Source of the DNA: Bradyrhizobium sp. NAS80.1
GTDB lineage: Bacteria > Pseudomonadota > Alphaproteobacteria > Rhizobiales > Xanthobacteraceae
DNA: 64,000 nt
Reading direction: 5' to 3'
Assembly: GCF_001908205.1 (NCBI RefSeq)
Contig: NZ_LGHL01000035.1
Span: forward strand, 1-64,000
The position numbers and the translations under genes were made by a program. The notes beneath the pieces are model-generated. The model did not search any database. It saw only the letters and a program-made list of their open reading frames with translations, and was not told the DNA's origin. Below are positions 1-8,337 of the stretch, piece after piece; position 1 is the stretch's first letter; each line of letters begins with the position of its first letter.

Positions 1-1
1 G

Positions 2-82
2 CCATGCCTGGACGGACGCGAGCACGGCGTCATCATGGCAGACGCCGACGATCCGAACGGCGCAAACACAGCCGTCATTTAA
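2..82 (+). CDS. C-terminal end of a truncated gene, product unknown
   Basis: Reading from base 2 gives an open frame of 26 codons that ends at TAA 80-82; the start lies outside the window. The visible tail contains DGREHGVIMADADDPNG, a balanced acidic composition unlike the Arg-rich shadow frames beside it. The gene converges on the protease gene that ends at 108, with only 25 bases between the two stops. The family cannot be named from so short a tail. That it is coding is inferred from composition. Confidence 0.45.
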   Translation, partial: PCLDGREHGVIMADADDPNGANTAVI

Positions 83-107
83 TGGTTGCTACTGCAGCTA
101 GCGCGCC

Positions 108-1607
108 TCAGTCGGCGACGATCTTCACACGATCTCGCACTTTCACCTGCGCGGTGCGATCGAGCCCGTTCAGCACGCGGAAGCGCTCGGAGGGGTGATC
201 GACGCCGGCCATGCGGTGGGAAAGCGATTCCACGGTATCGCCGGGCTGAACCGTAATCACCTTGATGCGCAGCGGGCGCGCGGCCTGGATCTCGTCGAGG
301 GTCAGGCGGCGGAATGAATTGACGGTCTCGCGCGCGTTGCGCTCGCTCTCGGTCGACTTCTGCCGTGCCGCGAAGATGAAGCGATAGACGTCGCTGCCGA
401 AGCGCAGCGCATAGACCTTGAACTGCCACTGATCGCCCTTGGCGGTGGCAGACGCAGCCGGAAAGCCGTTGATGTTGATGTCTTCGGTCGACGCCTTCTC
501 GACGCCTTCCATCCAGCCCGAATTGAGATAATCGCCGAGCGACTGCTCGGCCGGCACCCGCACGACGTCGAAGCGCATCGCCTGCGAGCCGCCGTCGCGA
601 ACGCCGATAACGGCCTGCGCGGTATTGTCGAGCGTGAAATTGTCGGGCGCCTGGAAGGTGAAGCCGAGCTTCGGATGCAGGAAGCGCCGGCCGCGGACAA
701 AACCTTCGCTGGGGTCTTCGCCATAGACGAGGTTGTCGATCGCGGCGAGATAGCTCTCGCGGTCGCGCTCGGCGCCCTCAGGCGCAGCATATTGCCGCGC
801 GATGGTCTGCGCATTCTGCACGCGCTCGGGTGTTGCCGGATGCGACGAGGTGAAATCCTGCGCGCGCGGATCGAGCGAGCCCTTGCCGGCCTTCAGCTCC
901 GCATTGCGCTCCATCGCCGAGAGGAAGCGCGCCGCGCCATAGGGGTCGAAATGCGCACGGGCGGAAATGCCGACACCAATGCCGTCGGCCTCGAACTCCT
1001 GGTTGCGCGAGAAGCTCGCCATGGTGAGCTTGGTCTTGGCGAGCGCAAGCGCGGTGAGATCGGGATCGTTGCTCATGTCGGTGACGACGCGGGTGACGAT
1101 CGCGGCCTGACGCGCCTGGTCCTCGCGCATCGCGGCGTGCTTGGACAGCACATGCGCCATCTCGTGGCTGAGCACGGAGGACAATTCCGAGGTGTCGCTG
1201 GCGAGCGCGAGCAGGCCGCGCGTGACATAGAGCTGGCCGTTCGGCAGCGCGAAGGCGTTCACCGCGCCGGAATTGAGGATCGTAACCTTGTAGCCCTGGT
1301 CGGGGCGGTCGGAGGCGGCGACGAGCCGGTCGACGGTCTTGCTGACGAGTGATTCGAGCCTGGGATCGTCATAGGCGCCGCCATAGCTCGCCAGGATGCG
1401 CTCGTGCTCCTTCTCGGTTGCGGGGGTCTGCGCGACGGCCGGCTTCGGCTTGGGCATCGCGACGGTCGGCGGGGCGGCCGCGGTCTGGAACCGGCCCATA
1501 TCGCCGCAACCGGCCAGAGCTGTGCCCAGCATAAGGCATAGCGCGGCCGGCGCAGCCCGCAGGCGGCGGCTTTCACCTCGTCCGTGCCGTTCTAGCACCC
1601 CATTCAC
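108..1607 (-). CDS. M48-family zinc metalloprotease, lipoprotein, with C-terminal LysM-like domain
   Basis: A 499-residue exported protease of the BepA/Oma1-like M48 group, probably anchored to an envelope membrane and degrading misfolded or misassembled envelope proteins. A basic N-terminus and hydrophobic stretch end in the lipobox LAGC with Cys34. The zinc site is HEMAH (His148, Glu149, His152), with the third ligand in NQEFEAD (Glu204). After a middle domain, the last 50 residues contain PGDTVESLSHRM, which looks like a LysM peptidoglycan-binding fold. This layout is common in alphaproteobacterial M48 lipoproteins. It converges on the fragment at the window edge. The first in-frame ATG gives a proper lipoprotein signal. 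The class is secure; the substrate is unknown. Confidence 0.9.
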   Translation of the reverse strand: MNGVLERHGRGESRRLRAAPAALCLMLGTALAGCGDMGRFQTAAAPPTVAMPKPKPAVAQTPATEKEHERILASYGGAYDDPRLESLVSKTVDRLVAASDRPDQGYKVTILNSGAVNAFALPNGQLYVTRGLLALASDTSELSSVLSHEMAHVLSKHAAMREDQARQAAIVTRVVTDMSNDPDLTALALAKTKLTMASFSRNQEFEADGIGVGISARAHFDPYGAARFLSAMERNAELKAGKGSLDPRAQDFTSSHPATPERVQNAQTIARQYAAPEGAERDRESYLAAIDNLVYGEDPSEGFVRGRRFLHPKLGFTFQAPDNFTLDNTAQAVIGVRDGGSQAMRFDVVRVPAEQSLGDYLNSGWMEGVEKASTEDININGFPAASATAKGDQWQFKVYALRFGSDVYRFIFAARQKSTESERNARETVNSFRRLTLDEIQAARPLRIKVITVQPGDTVESLSHRMAGVDHPSERFRVLNGLDRTAQVKVRDRVKIVAD

Positions 1608-1632
1608 GTCGCTTAACCCGTGTCCGGCCCTT

Positions 1633-2404
1633 TTAGGGCCTTACCCCTGTCAGCTCGTTTGCACCCAGCAATTCGACCTGTCCCACCCGGAGCACATCGA
1701 TACGCGGCCCCGTATTCCCCTCGACCCAGCCCCGGACTCGAATACGCCGATTTTCCAAGGACTTAAGGGTAATCCCGGCGCTTTCGAACGCCGGCAGCAT
1801 GCGCTTTGAAATAGTCACGGCAAAGCCGCGTGTCCAGTTCCGTCCGAAGTTGAGGTAGGTCATTGCCCCAGCTTGCCGGACCGACAGGACTTTGCCCTCG
1901 ACCACCAAAAAGCGCCCGATCCCGGCCAAAATATCGTCCGGACTTTCCGCGTTTTTTATGGCCGACGGGGCAGCCCAATTGCCCTTTTTTTTGGCGCCGC
2001 GCCTCGGCCTCCGACGACATCAGGGCGTTCGAGCAGTCCTTGTCCGCGATTTCGGCTGAGACGAGGGCATCGCCCTGGGCGAGCAACGCGGCCTGCACCG
2101 AGGTGTCGCTCTCGCCGATGAACATAAGTGCGCCTTGCCGGCCGTAACGGTCGGGCGTGTCGTCGGTACCGCGCAGTGTCACGTCGCGGCCGATGAGCAG
2201 CGATGTCAACGCCTGCTTCGTCGTTGCCGTCGGCTCGATCCCGGAGAGGCGGATCTCGCGGTTGTCGTCGAAACGCACGCTGCGCGCATCGACGATCGCG
2301 GCGACGCGGCCTTCGCCTTGCGTTTCGAATTGGCACGGCGTGGCGAACGCAGTGTGACCTGCGACGAGAAGAAGTGCGACGATGAGGTGAAGCAGTTGCG
2401 TCAC
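1633..2404 (-). pseudogene. thermonuclease (SNase-like) family protein, frameshifted at an A8 run
   Basis: A secreted staphylococcal-nuclease-like protein split between two frames. From GTG 2404 the frame gives a signal peptide (LLHLIVALLLVAGHTAFA) and an SNase-like core with RLSGIEP and DRYGRQGA, but none of the full set of catalytic Arg/Glu residues is obvious. At the run of eight A (plus-strand T8 at 1985-1992) the frame goes wrong. Removing one A joins it to a frame reading GNWAAPSAIKNAESPDDIL and then a conserved-looking tail (GRFLVVEGKV, RIRVRGWVE) that stops at 1633. Without the correction the first frame runs to 1763 with a nonsense tail. Upstream ATGs lie inside a palindromic repeat, so GTG 2404 is preferred. 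It may be a broken gene, a sequence error, or a slippage-expressed gene. Confidence 0.75.
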
Positions 2405-2480
2405 ATGACCCGGAGAGGTTGCGTTGAGTATCGTTCTTAACTCAAACGTGGTGGATCGCGAAGGGGCTTCCTCACACTCC

Positions 2481-2593
2481 GTCATTGCGAGCCAACGGGC
2501 CGCGCGCTGCGCGGCCCGATGACTGGCTTCGCGAAGCAATCCAGACTGCCTCCGCGAAAAGATTCTGGATTGCTTCGCTGCGCTCGCAATGAC
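2481..2593. repeat. palindromic intergenic repeat (GTCATTGCGAG type)
   Basis: An inverted repeat bounded by GTCATTGCGAG and CTCGCAATGAC, with nested arms (GGGCCGCGCGC/GCGCGGCCC; CTTCGCGAAGCAATCCAGA/TCTGGATTGCTTCG). This is a well-known class of rhizobial REP-like element. It lies in the divergent gap between the nuclease gene and the binding-protein gene. Confidence 0.85.
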
Positions 2594-2763
2594 GATGTGG
2601 AAACACCTTGCCACCACCATTCCGCTTTGCGGAAAACACCTTCGCCGACTTTGCGTCGTCTTCGCACCTACGCTTGCCGCTCTCTTGCGCATGCGGCATG
2701 ATTGCGGGCAACAGCGATAATCAAGCGCCGACAGAGTGCGGGGTGACAAGGGAGGTGTTTTCA

Positions 2764-3969
2764 ATGAAGAATATTTTGTCGGGCATTTTTGCCGCAGCGT
2801 TTGCCCTGAGTGCGAGCGCCGCGCAGGCCCAGGAGAAGCCGCCGCTGAAGATCGGCGGCATCCTCGACATGTCGAGCCTTTATGCCGACATCACCGGTCC
2901 CGGCAGCGAGACCGCGGCCAAGATGGCCGTTGAGGATTTTGGCGGCGAGGTGCTGGGACGCAAGATCCAGGTGCTGGCGGCCGACCATCTCAACAAGGCT
3001 GACCTGTCCGCCAACATCGCCCGCGACATGATCGACAACCAGGGCGTCGAGATGATCTACGACGTCGCGGCCTCCGCGACTGCGCTCGCCGCTGGCGAGA
3101 TTGCGAAAGCGCGCAACAAGATCATCATGTTCAATGGCCCGGGCTCGATCCGTCTCACCAACGAGGCCTGCGGTCCGTACACCATCCACTACGTGTTCGA
3201 CACCTTCGGCCAGGCCAACGTGACCGGCCTAGCGGCCGTGAAGTCGGGCCTCGACACCTGGTTCTTCCTGACTGCCGACTACGCCTTCGGCCAGGATCTG
3301 GAAAAGGATACGAGTGCCGTCGTCACCAAGACCGGGGGCAAGGTTCTCGGCAGCGTGCGCCATCCGCTCAACACGTCGGATTTTTCATCGTTCCTGCTGC
3401 AGGCGCAGGCCTCCAAGGCGAAGGTGATCGGACTGGCGAACGCCGGCGGCGATACTGTCAACGCCATCAAGCAGGCGGCCGAGTTCGGCATCACCAAGGG
3501 CGGCCAGAAGGTCTCGCCGCTGCTCGCCTTCGTCTCCGACATCGACTCGATCGGGCTGGAGACCGCGCAGGGCCTGCTGCTGGCCGAAGCGTTCTACTGG
3601 GACCTCAACGACGAGACGCGCGCGTTCTCGAAGCGCTTCATGGAGCGCACCAAGCGTGTCCCGACTTCGGCCCAAGCCGGTGTCTACTCCTCCGTCATGC
3701 ATTACCTTAAGGCTGTGAAGGCCGCAGGGACCACCGATTCCGCTGCGGTCATCAAGGTGATGAAGGAGACGCCGATCAACGACTTCTTTGCTCACAACGG
3801 CAAGATCCGCGAGGATGGCCGCATGATCCACGACATGTACCTGTTCGAGGTGAAGAAGCCGTCGGAGTCCAAGGGCCGCTGGGACGACTACAAGCTGCTC
3901 GCCACCGTGCCCGGCAGCGAGGCGTTTCAGTCGCTGGAGCAGTCGCGCTGCCCGCTAGTGAAGAAGTGA
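2764..3969 (+). CDS. ABC transporter substrate-binding protein, branched-chain amino acid type (periplasmic type 1)
   Basis: A 401-residue periplasmic binding protein of the LivJ-like type 1 fold. The Sec signal ends at AQAQ near residue 23, and the mature part begins KIGGILDMSSLYADITGPG, typical of family members that bind aromatic or branched carboxylates. ATG 2764 follows GGGAGGTG at the right spacing; an earlier in-frame ATG would run through the palindromic repeat and is rejected. No permease or ATPase genes follow. The next genes are a crotonase, a VOC protein and an acyl-CoA synthetase, so it probably captures the acid that they degrade, using a transporter core encoded elsewhere. The ligand is unknown. 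Confidence 0.9.
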   Translation: MKNILSGIFAAAFALSASAAQAQEKPPLKIGGILDMSSLYADITGPGSETAAKMAVEDFGGEVLGRKIQVLAADHLNKADLSANIARDMIDNQGVEMIYDVAASATALAAGEIAKARNKIIMFNGPGSIRLTNEACGPYTIHYVFDTFGQANVTGLAAVKSGLDTWFFLTADYAFGQDLEKDTSAVVTKTGGKVLGSVRHPLNTSDFSSFLLQAQASKAKVIGLANAGGDTVNAIKQAAEFGITKGGQKVSPLLAFVSDIDSIGLETAQGLLLAEAFYWDLNDETRAFSKRFMERTKRVPTSAQAGVYSSVMHYLKAVKAAGTTDSAAVIKVMKETPINDFFAHNGKIREDGRMIHDMYLFEVKKPSESKGRWDDYKLLATVPGSEAFQSLEQSRCPLVKK

Positions 3970-3989
3970 CGGCGTAACGAAGTCACGCC

Positions 3990-4114
3990 GTCATCCCGGG
4001 GCTCGCGAAGCGAGAGCTATGATGCGCAATTGCGCATCTGAGGATCCATCGGGCGGCAGTGACTGTTGAGAAATGGATTCCGGGCTCGCGCCAAGAGGCG
4101 TGCCCCGGAATGAC
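3990..4114. repeat. palindromic intergenic repeat (GTCATCCCGGGGC / GCCCCGGAATGAC)
   Basis: Inverted ends GTCATCCCGGGGCTCGC and CGTGCCCCGGAATGAC flank inner arms including ATGCGCAATTGCGCAT. It fills most of the gap between the binding-protein gene and the crotonase gene, so the two may be on one transcript with a structured spacer. Confidence 0.8.
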
Positions 4115-4154
4115 GAAGTGAGAGAGTGGCACCACAGAAAAGAGGCAAACACCC

Positions 4155-4946
4155 ATGAGCAACGACATGGTCCTGCAGAAGCTCGAAGGCGGGCTGCTCA
4201 CCATCACGATGAATCGTCCGGAGCGGAAGAACGCGCTCAATCCCGAAATGGTGACCGGGCTGGTCGAGGCTGCGCGGCGCGCGGCTGACGATCCGGAAGT
4301 GCGCGCTGTGCTGTTCAAGGGCGCCGGCGGCTCTTTCTGCGTCGGCGGCGACGTCAAGTCGATGGCGGCAGGCCGCGCGCCACTGCCGTTCGAAGTGAAA
4401 ATGGCGAACCTGCGCCGCGGCATGGAGGTCTCACGCATTCTGCACCAGATGCCGAAACCCGTGGTGGCGCAGCTCGATGGTGCCGCGGCCGGCGCCGGCC
4501 TTTCGATGGCGCTGTCGTGCGATCTCCGCATCGCCTCCGAATCCTGCAAGATCACGACCGCCTTCGCCAAGGTCGGCTTCTCCGGCGATTACGGCGGCAC
4601 CTATTTCCTGACCCAGCTGCTCGGCAGCGCTCGGGCGCGCGAGCTTTATTTGATGTCGCCGGTGCTCACGGCGAAGGAGGCGCAGGCGATCGGCCTGGTG
4701 ACGAAGGTCGTTCCCGACGCCGAGATCGACACCGCGGCGCACGAGCTCGCACTGTCGCTGGCGCAAGGACCCTCGATCGCGCTCGGCTACATCAAGCGCA
4801 ACATCAACAACGCCGAACATCTGGCGCTGGAAGATTGCTTTGACGGCGAGGCGATCCATCACACCCGTTGCGGCGACACCGAGGATCACAAGGAAGCCGC
4901 GAAGGCCTTCGTCGAGAAGCGCAAGCCGACCTTCAAGGGCGCCTAG
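4155..4946 (+). CDS. enoyl-CoA hydratase/isomerase family protein
   Basis: A 263-residue crotonase. The N-terminus carries MNRPERKNALN, and the oxyanion-hole loops are GAGGSFCVGGD (about residue 57) and DGAAAGAGLSMALSCD (about residue 105). Such enzymes add water to, or shift the double bond of, a 2-enoyl-CoA in beta-oxidation or ring-cleavage pathways. ATG 4155 follows AAGAGG. The next gene starts three bases after this stop, so they are cotranscribed. With a VOC protein and an acyl-CoA synthetase downstream it probably serves a dedicated acid-degradation pathway. The substrate cannot be inferred. Confidence 0.9.
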   Translation: MSNDMVLQKLEGGLLTITMNRPERKNALNPEMVTGLVEAARRAADDPEVRAVLFKGAGGSFCVGGDVKSMAAGRAPLPFEVKMANLRRGMEVSRILHQMPKPVVAQLDGAAAGAGLSMALSCDLRIASESCKITTAFAKVGFSGDYGGTYFLTQLLGSARARELYLMSPVLTAKEAQAIGLVTKVVPDAEIDTAAHELALSLAQGPSIALGYIKRNINNAEHLALEDCFDGEAIHHTRCGDTEDHKEAAKAFVEKRKPTFKGA

Positions 4947-4948
4947 CG

Positions 4949-5746
4949 ATGGCTGCCTACATGCGGTTACGGCAGATCTGCCTGCTCGCGCCGCAGCTCG
5001 AGCCCGTGATCTCTGATATCGCCGGGATCATGGGCCTCGCCGTCTGCTACCGCGACGGCAATGTCGCGAAATATGGCCTGGAAAACGCTCTGCTCCCGGT
5101 CGACACGATCCTGCTCGAGGTGGTGGCGCCGTTCAAGGACGGCACCACGGCCGGCCGTTTCATCGAGAAGACGGGTGGCCGCGGCGGCTACATGGCGATC
5201 TTCTGCTGCGACGATCCCGATGAGCGCGGCCGCAACGCGAATGCGCTTGGCGTGCGAACCGCCAACGTCATCGACCACCCGCCTTATCACGGCGTGCAGC
5301 TCCATCCCCGCGACTGCCGCGCCGCCTTCATCGAGTTCAACCACACCGAAGGCAGCGATGACGTCCTGGGTCCGTATCCGCCAGCCGGACCGGACTGGCA
5401 AAAATTCATCCGCAAGGACGTGACGCAGGCGCTGACTGGCGTGGAGATGCAGAGCCCGGATCCGCAGGGGCTTGCGGAGCATTGGGGAAAGATCATCGGC
5501 GTGGTGCCTGGCAAAGGCGGCGACGCCGCGGAGCTCAAGCTGCCTAATGCCAGCTTCCGCTTCGTCAAGGGCGCAAGCGAGATCATGAGCGCGCTGGAGT
5601 TCCGGGTTGTCGATACCGCGCGCGTGCTGCATGCCGCACGGGCGAAAGGGCTCGCGGTCGCGGGCAACGAATTCTTGCTGGGTGGGGTGACGTTCCGGCT
5701 TGCGGCTGGACCACTTGCCTTCGTAGCTCTCAATCCGTCATCCTGA
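4949..5746 (+). CDS. VOC (glyoxalase-like) family protein
   Basis: A 265-residue protein of the vicinal-oxygen-chelate superfamily, resembling glyoxalase-like domain proteins with two beta-alpha-beta-beta-beta halves. MRLRQICLLAPQLEPVI opens the first half and KFIRKDVTQALTGVEM the second. Such enzymes use a metal for isomerase, epimerase or dioxygenase chemistry. ATG 4949 lies three bases after the crotonase stop, which means tight translational coupling. The stop codon falls inside the palindromic repeat that begins at 5737. The activity is unassigned; partnership with the crotonase is inferred from the coupling. Confidence 0.75.
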   Translation: MAAYMRLRQICLLAPQLEPVISDIAGIMGLAVCYRDGNVAKYGLENALLPVDTILLEVVAPFKDGTTAGRFIEKTGGRGGYMAIFCCDDPDERGRNANALGVRTANVIDHPPYHGVQLHPRDCRAAFIEFNHTEGSDDVLGPYPPAGPDWQKFIRKDVTQALTGVEMQSPDPQGLAEHWGKIIGVVPGKGGDAAELKLPNASFRFVKGASEIMSALEFRVVDTARVLHAARAKGLAVAGNEFLLGGVTFRLAAGPLAFVALNPSS

Positions 5747-5887
5747 GGTGTGAGACGCGCGGTGCAACGCGCCGCGTGGCGAGCCTCGAAGGATCAACGG
5801 CCCGGCCGGTGGCCGTTCATCCTTCGAGGCCTCCGCTGCGCTCCGGCACCTCCAGCGACAGCGGCTTCGCCGCTGCGCGGGGATGAC
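5737..5887. repeat. palindromic intergenic repeat (GTCATCCTGAGG type) overlapping a gene end
   Basis: Begins GTCATCCTGAGGTG and ends GCGGGGATGAC, with inner arms CCTCGAAGGAT / ATCCTTCGAGG. It belongs to the same family as 35207-35310. The TGA inside its left end is the stop codon of the VOC gene. Confidence 0.85.
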
Positions 5888-5915
5888 GGGAAGAGATAAG
5901 AACAAGGCGCCCAAC

Positions 5916-8030
5916 ATGCCGCATCCGCTCGACAGCTTCTTCGCGCCGGCAAGCATCGCGCTGATCGGCGCCTCGCGCGATCACGAGAAGATACCCGGGC
6001 GGCTGCTCGCGATGCTGCGCAAGAACGAATATCCCGGAAAGATCTATCCGGTGAACCCGAACTACGCCGACATCGACGGGCTCACCTGCTACAAATCGAT
6101 CGCGGAGATCGGCGCGCCGATTGATCTCGCCGTCATCATCATTCCCGCGCGTGCCGCGCTTCCCGCACTCGAGCAATGCGCCGCCGTCGGTGTCAAGAAC
6201 GCCGTCGTCATCTCCTCCGGCTTTGCCGAGGAGGGCGGCGACAGCGCGGTGATGCAGGACGCGATCGCGGCGCTGGCAAGGCGCACGGGCATGCGGATTT
6301 CCGGCCCGAATGCCGAGGGCTTTTTCAGCCAGGTGCCGCGCGTGGCGGCGACCTTCAGCCCCGCCGTGGACGTCAAGCCGGGTGTGGTGCCGCTGATCGC
6401 CACCACAAGGCGGATCGGTATCGTCGCGCAGAGCGGCGGCATCGGCTTTGCCTATTATCACCGCGCCAGGGCGCTCGGAATTGCCGTGAGCTATGTCGTC
6501 AGTGCCGGCAATGAATCCGATCTCGGGGCCGGCGAGTTCCTCGACTACATGGTGCAGGACACCTCGACCGACGTGATCCTGCTATTCATTGAAGGCATCC
6601 GCGACGTCGACAAATTCATCGCCGCCGCACGTCGCGCCGCGGAGGTGAAGAAGCCGGTCATCGTGACCAAGGTCGGCCGCTCCGGTGCCGGGGAGCGCGC
6701 GGCGGCCTCGCACACCGCGAGCATGGCCGGCTGGTCGGCGGCCTACGATGCGGTGTTCGCGAAATACGGTTTCATCGTCTCCAACGATCTCGACGAGGCG
6801 CTGACGATCGCAGCTTTGCTTGCAAGCAACCCGCTGCCGAAAGGCGATCGTGTCGCCGTCGTCACCGCGTCCGGAGGCGCAGGGATCTGGGGCGCGGATG
6901 CGGTGGCGCTACAAGGCTTGCAGGTGCCGGAGCTCTCCGAACCGATCCAGACCGAGATCGGAAGGCTGATGCCGTCCTATGGCACCGCGCGCAACCCGAT
7001 CGACGTCACCGCGCAAGGCGTAACCTTGGGCGGCCTACAGAAGAGCGTCGATCTACTCACCGTCTCCGACGAGGTCGACGCGATCCTGGTCGTGCTGTCG
7101 CTGTCGAGCGAGGTACGCAAGCCCTTCAAGGAGGCCGAGCTGACGCCGGTGCTGACAGCGCAGCACAAGCCGGTGGTGTTCTATTCCTGCACGGTGCCGT
7201 CCGACTTCGCGCGCCGCGAGCTTGCTAAATCCGGCGTCGTGGTGCTGTCAGGCCTTACTCATGTCGGTGTCGCGATGCGCCAGCTCGTCGACTACGCGAA
7301 GTTCAGCCTCCCGAAATCCGCCGACGAGACACGGCTGCCGGCGCGCGATCTCTCCGCGTACCTGAAATCACCGGTGCTGTCCGAAGCCGACAGCAAGGCA
7401 TTGCTCCGCGCCGCGGACATCGCGCTGCCGGACGAGGTGCTGGTGAAGGATAAGGCTGGGCTGGACGAGGCGGTCGCCCGCGTCGGCTTTCCACTGGTGA
7501 TGAAGATCCAGTCGCCTGATATCGCGCACAAAAGCGAGATCGGCGGCGTGCGCGTCAACATCACCGCCAAGGGCGAGGTGTTTCTGGCGTTCGAGGCGTT
7601 GCTCAACAATGCGCGCAAGCACCACCCTGAGGCGGCGATCCAGGGCGTGCTGGTCGGGCCGATGGCAAAACGGGGCGTCGAGATCATCGTCGGCACGATG
7701 ACGGACAGGACTTTCGGCCCCATGGTCATGGTCGGCCTCGGCGGCATCACCACAGAGCTGTTCCGCGATGTCGTCTACCGCCCGGCGCCGGTCGGCGCGG
7801 AGGAGGCGGGCGCGATGCTGAAGGCCCTGAAAGCCGCGCCGCTGCTGAACGGATTTCGCGGGGCGGCGAGGGCGGATGTTGCGGCGCTGGCGCAACTGAT
7901 CGCCGACATCTCCGTGCTCGCCGCACGGCATGCGCACGAGATCGTGGAGATCGAGCTCAACCCGGTGCTGGTGCATCCGGAAGGGCAGGGCGTGACGATC
8001 GTCGATGCGCTGGTGGTGGGAAGAAAGTAG
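5916..8030 (+). CDS. NDP-forming acyl-CoA synthetase (acetate-CoA ligase, ADP-forming family), alpha-beta fusion
   Basis: A 704-residue single-chain enzyme that activates a carboxylic acid to its CoA thioester through a phosphohistidine intermediate. Domains in order: CoA-binding Rossmann domain (IALIGASRDHEKIPGR), two flavodoxin-like ligase domains with the phospho-His loop ASHTASMAG near residue 265, and a C-terminal ATP-grasp domain from about residue 485 (PLVMKIQSPDIAHKSEIGGV). ATG 5916 opens MPHPLDSFFAP, the usual family start; an earlier in-frame ATG at 5883 sits in the repeat. It comes last in the crotonase-VOC set and probably makes the CoA ester for that pathway. The acid is unknown. 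Confidence 0.9.
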   Translation: MPHPLDSFFAPASIALIGASRDHEKIPGRLLAMLRKNEYPGKIYPVNPNYADIDGLTCYKSIAEIGAPIDLAVIIIPARAALPALEQCAAVGVKNAVVISSGFAEEGGDSAVMQDAIAALARRTGMRISGPNAEGFFSQVPRVAATFSPAVDVKPGVVPLIATTRRIGIVAQSGGIGFAYYHRARALGIAVSYVVSAGNESDLGAGEFLDYMVQDTSTDVILLFIEGIRDVDKFIAAARRAAEVKKPVIVTKVGRSGAGERAAASHTASMAGWSAAYDAVFAKYGFIVSNDLDEALTIAALLASNPLPKGDRVAVVTASGGAGIWGADAVALQGLQVPELSEPIQTEIGRLMPSYGTARNPIDVTAQGVTLGGLQKSVDLLTVSDEVDAILVVLSLSSEVRKPFKEAELTPVLTAQHKPVVFYSCTVPSDFARRELAKSGVVVLSGLTHVGVAMRQLVDYAKFSLPKSADETRLPARDLSAYLKSPVLSEADSKALLRAADIALPDEVLVKDKAGLDEAVARVGFPLVMKIQSPDIAHKSEIGGVRVNITAKGEVFLAFEALLNNARKHHPEAAIQGVLVGPMAKRGVEIIVGTMTDRTFGPMVMVGLGGITTELFRDVVYRPAPVGAEEAGAMLKALKAAPLLNGFRGAARADVAALAQLIADISVLAARHAHEIVEIELNPVLVHPEGQGVTIVDALVVGRK

Positions 8031-8047
8031 CGAGCGACAAACACCGC

Positions 8048-8230
8048 TGTCGTCCCGGACACGCGAAGCGCAGATCCGGGACCCCCCGCGCGAGCGGTTG
8101 CGCTCGTCGGGATAACCACAGGGGCGAGTTTGGCCAAGACTCGTGGTGACCAACCTCGCGCTGCAACTTCTCCCTGTGGTTATGGGTCCCCGCGCCCCGT
8201 GCGCAATTGCGCACTAGGCGGGGACGACAG
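8048..8230. repeat. long composite palindromic repeat with conserved inner arm
   Basis: Outer ends CTGTCGTCCCGGAC and GGGGACGACAG enclose an inner inverted pair, ATAACCACAGGG and CCCTGTGGTTAT, which flank GAGTTTGGCCAAGACTCGTGGT. Copies with the same order occur at 15042-15222 and 39468-39605. It fills the convergent gap between the acyl-CoA synthetase and the crotonase at 8338. A second short half-element (GTCATTCCGGGGCGCGC) lies at 8264-8300. No coding signal is seen in the roughly 300-base gap. Confidence 0.8.
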
Positions 8231-8337
8231 TGGAGAATGTAGCAGCAGTAGAATGCCAGTTACGTCATTCCGGGGCGCGCAAAGCGCGAGCCCGGAATCC
8301 ATAACCGCAGGCCAGAGTCGGCGAGATCAGGCGGTAG

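Noticed and set aside
2608..2763. Longer N-terminus for the branched-chain-type binding protein
   Set aside because: The extra 52 residues run out of the palindromic repeat and lack a signal; ATG 2764 has a proper ribosome site and signal peptide.
8048..8230. CRISPR-like array
   Set aside because: There is only one copy per locus and nested inverted arms, with no regularly spaced direct repeats.
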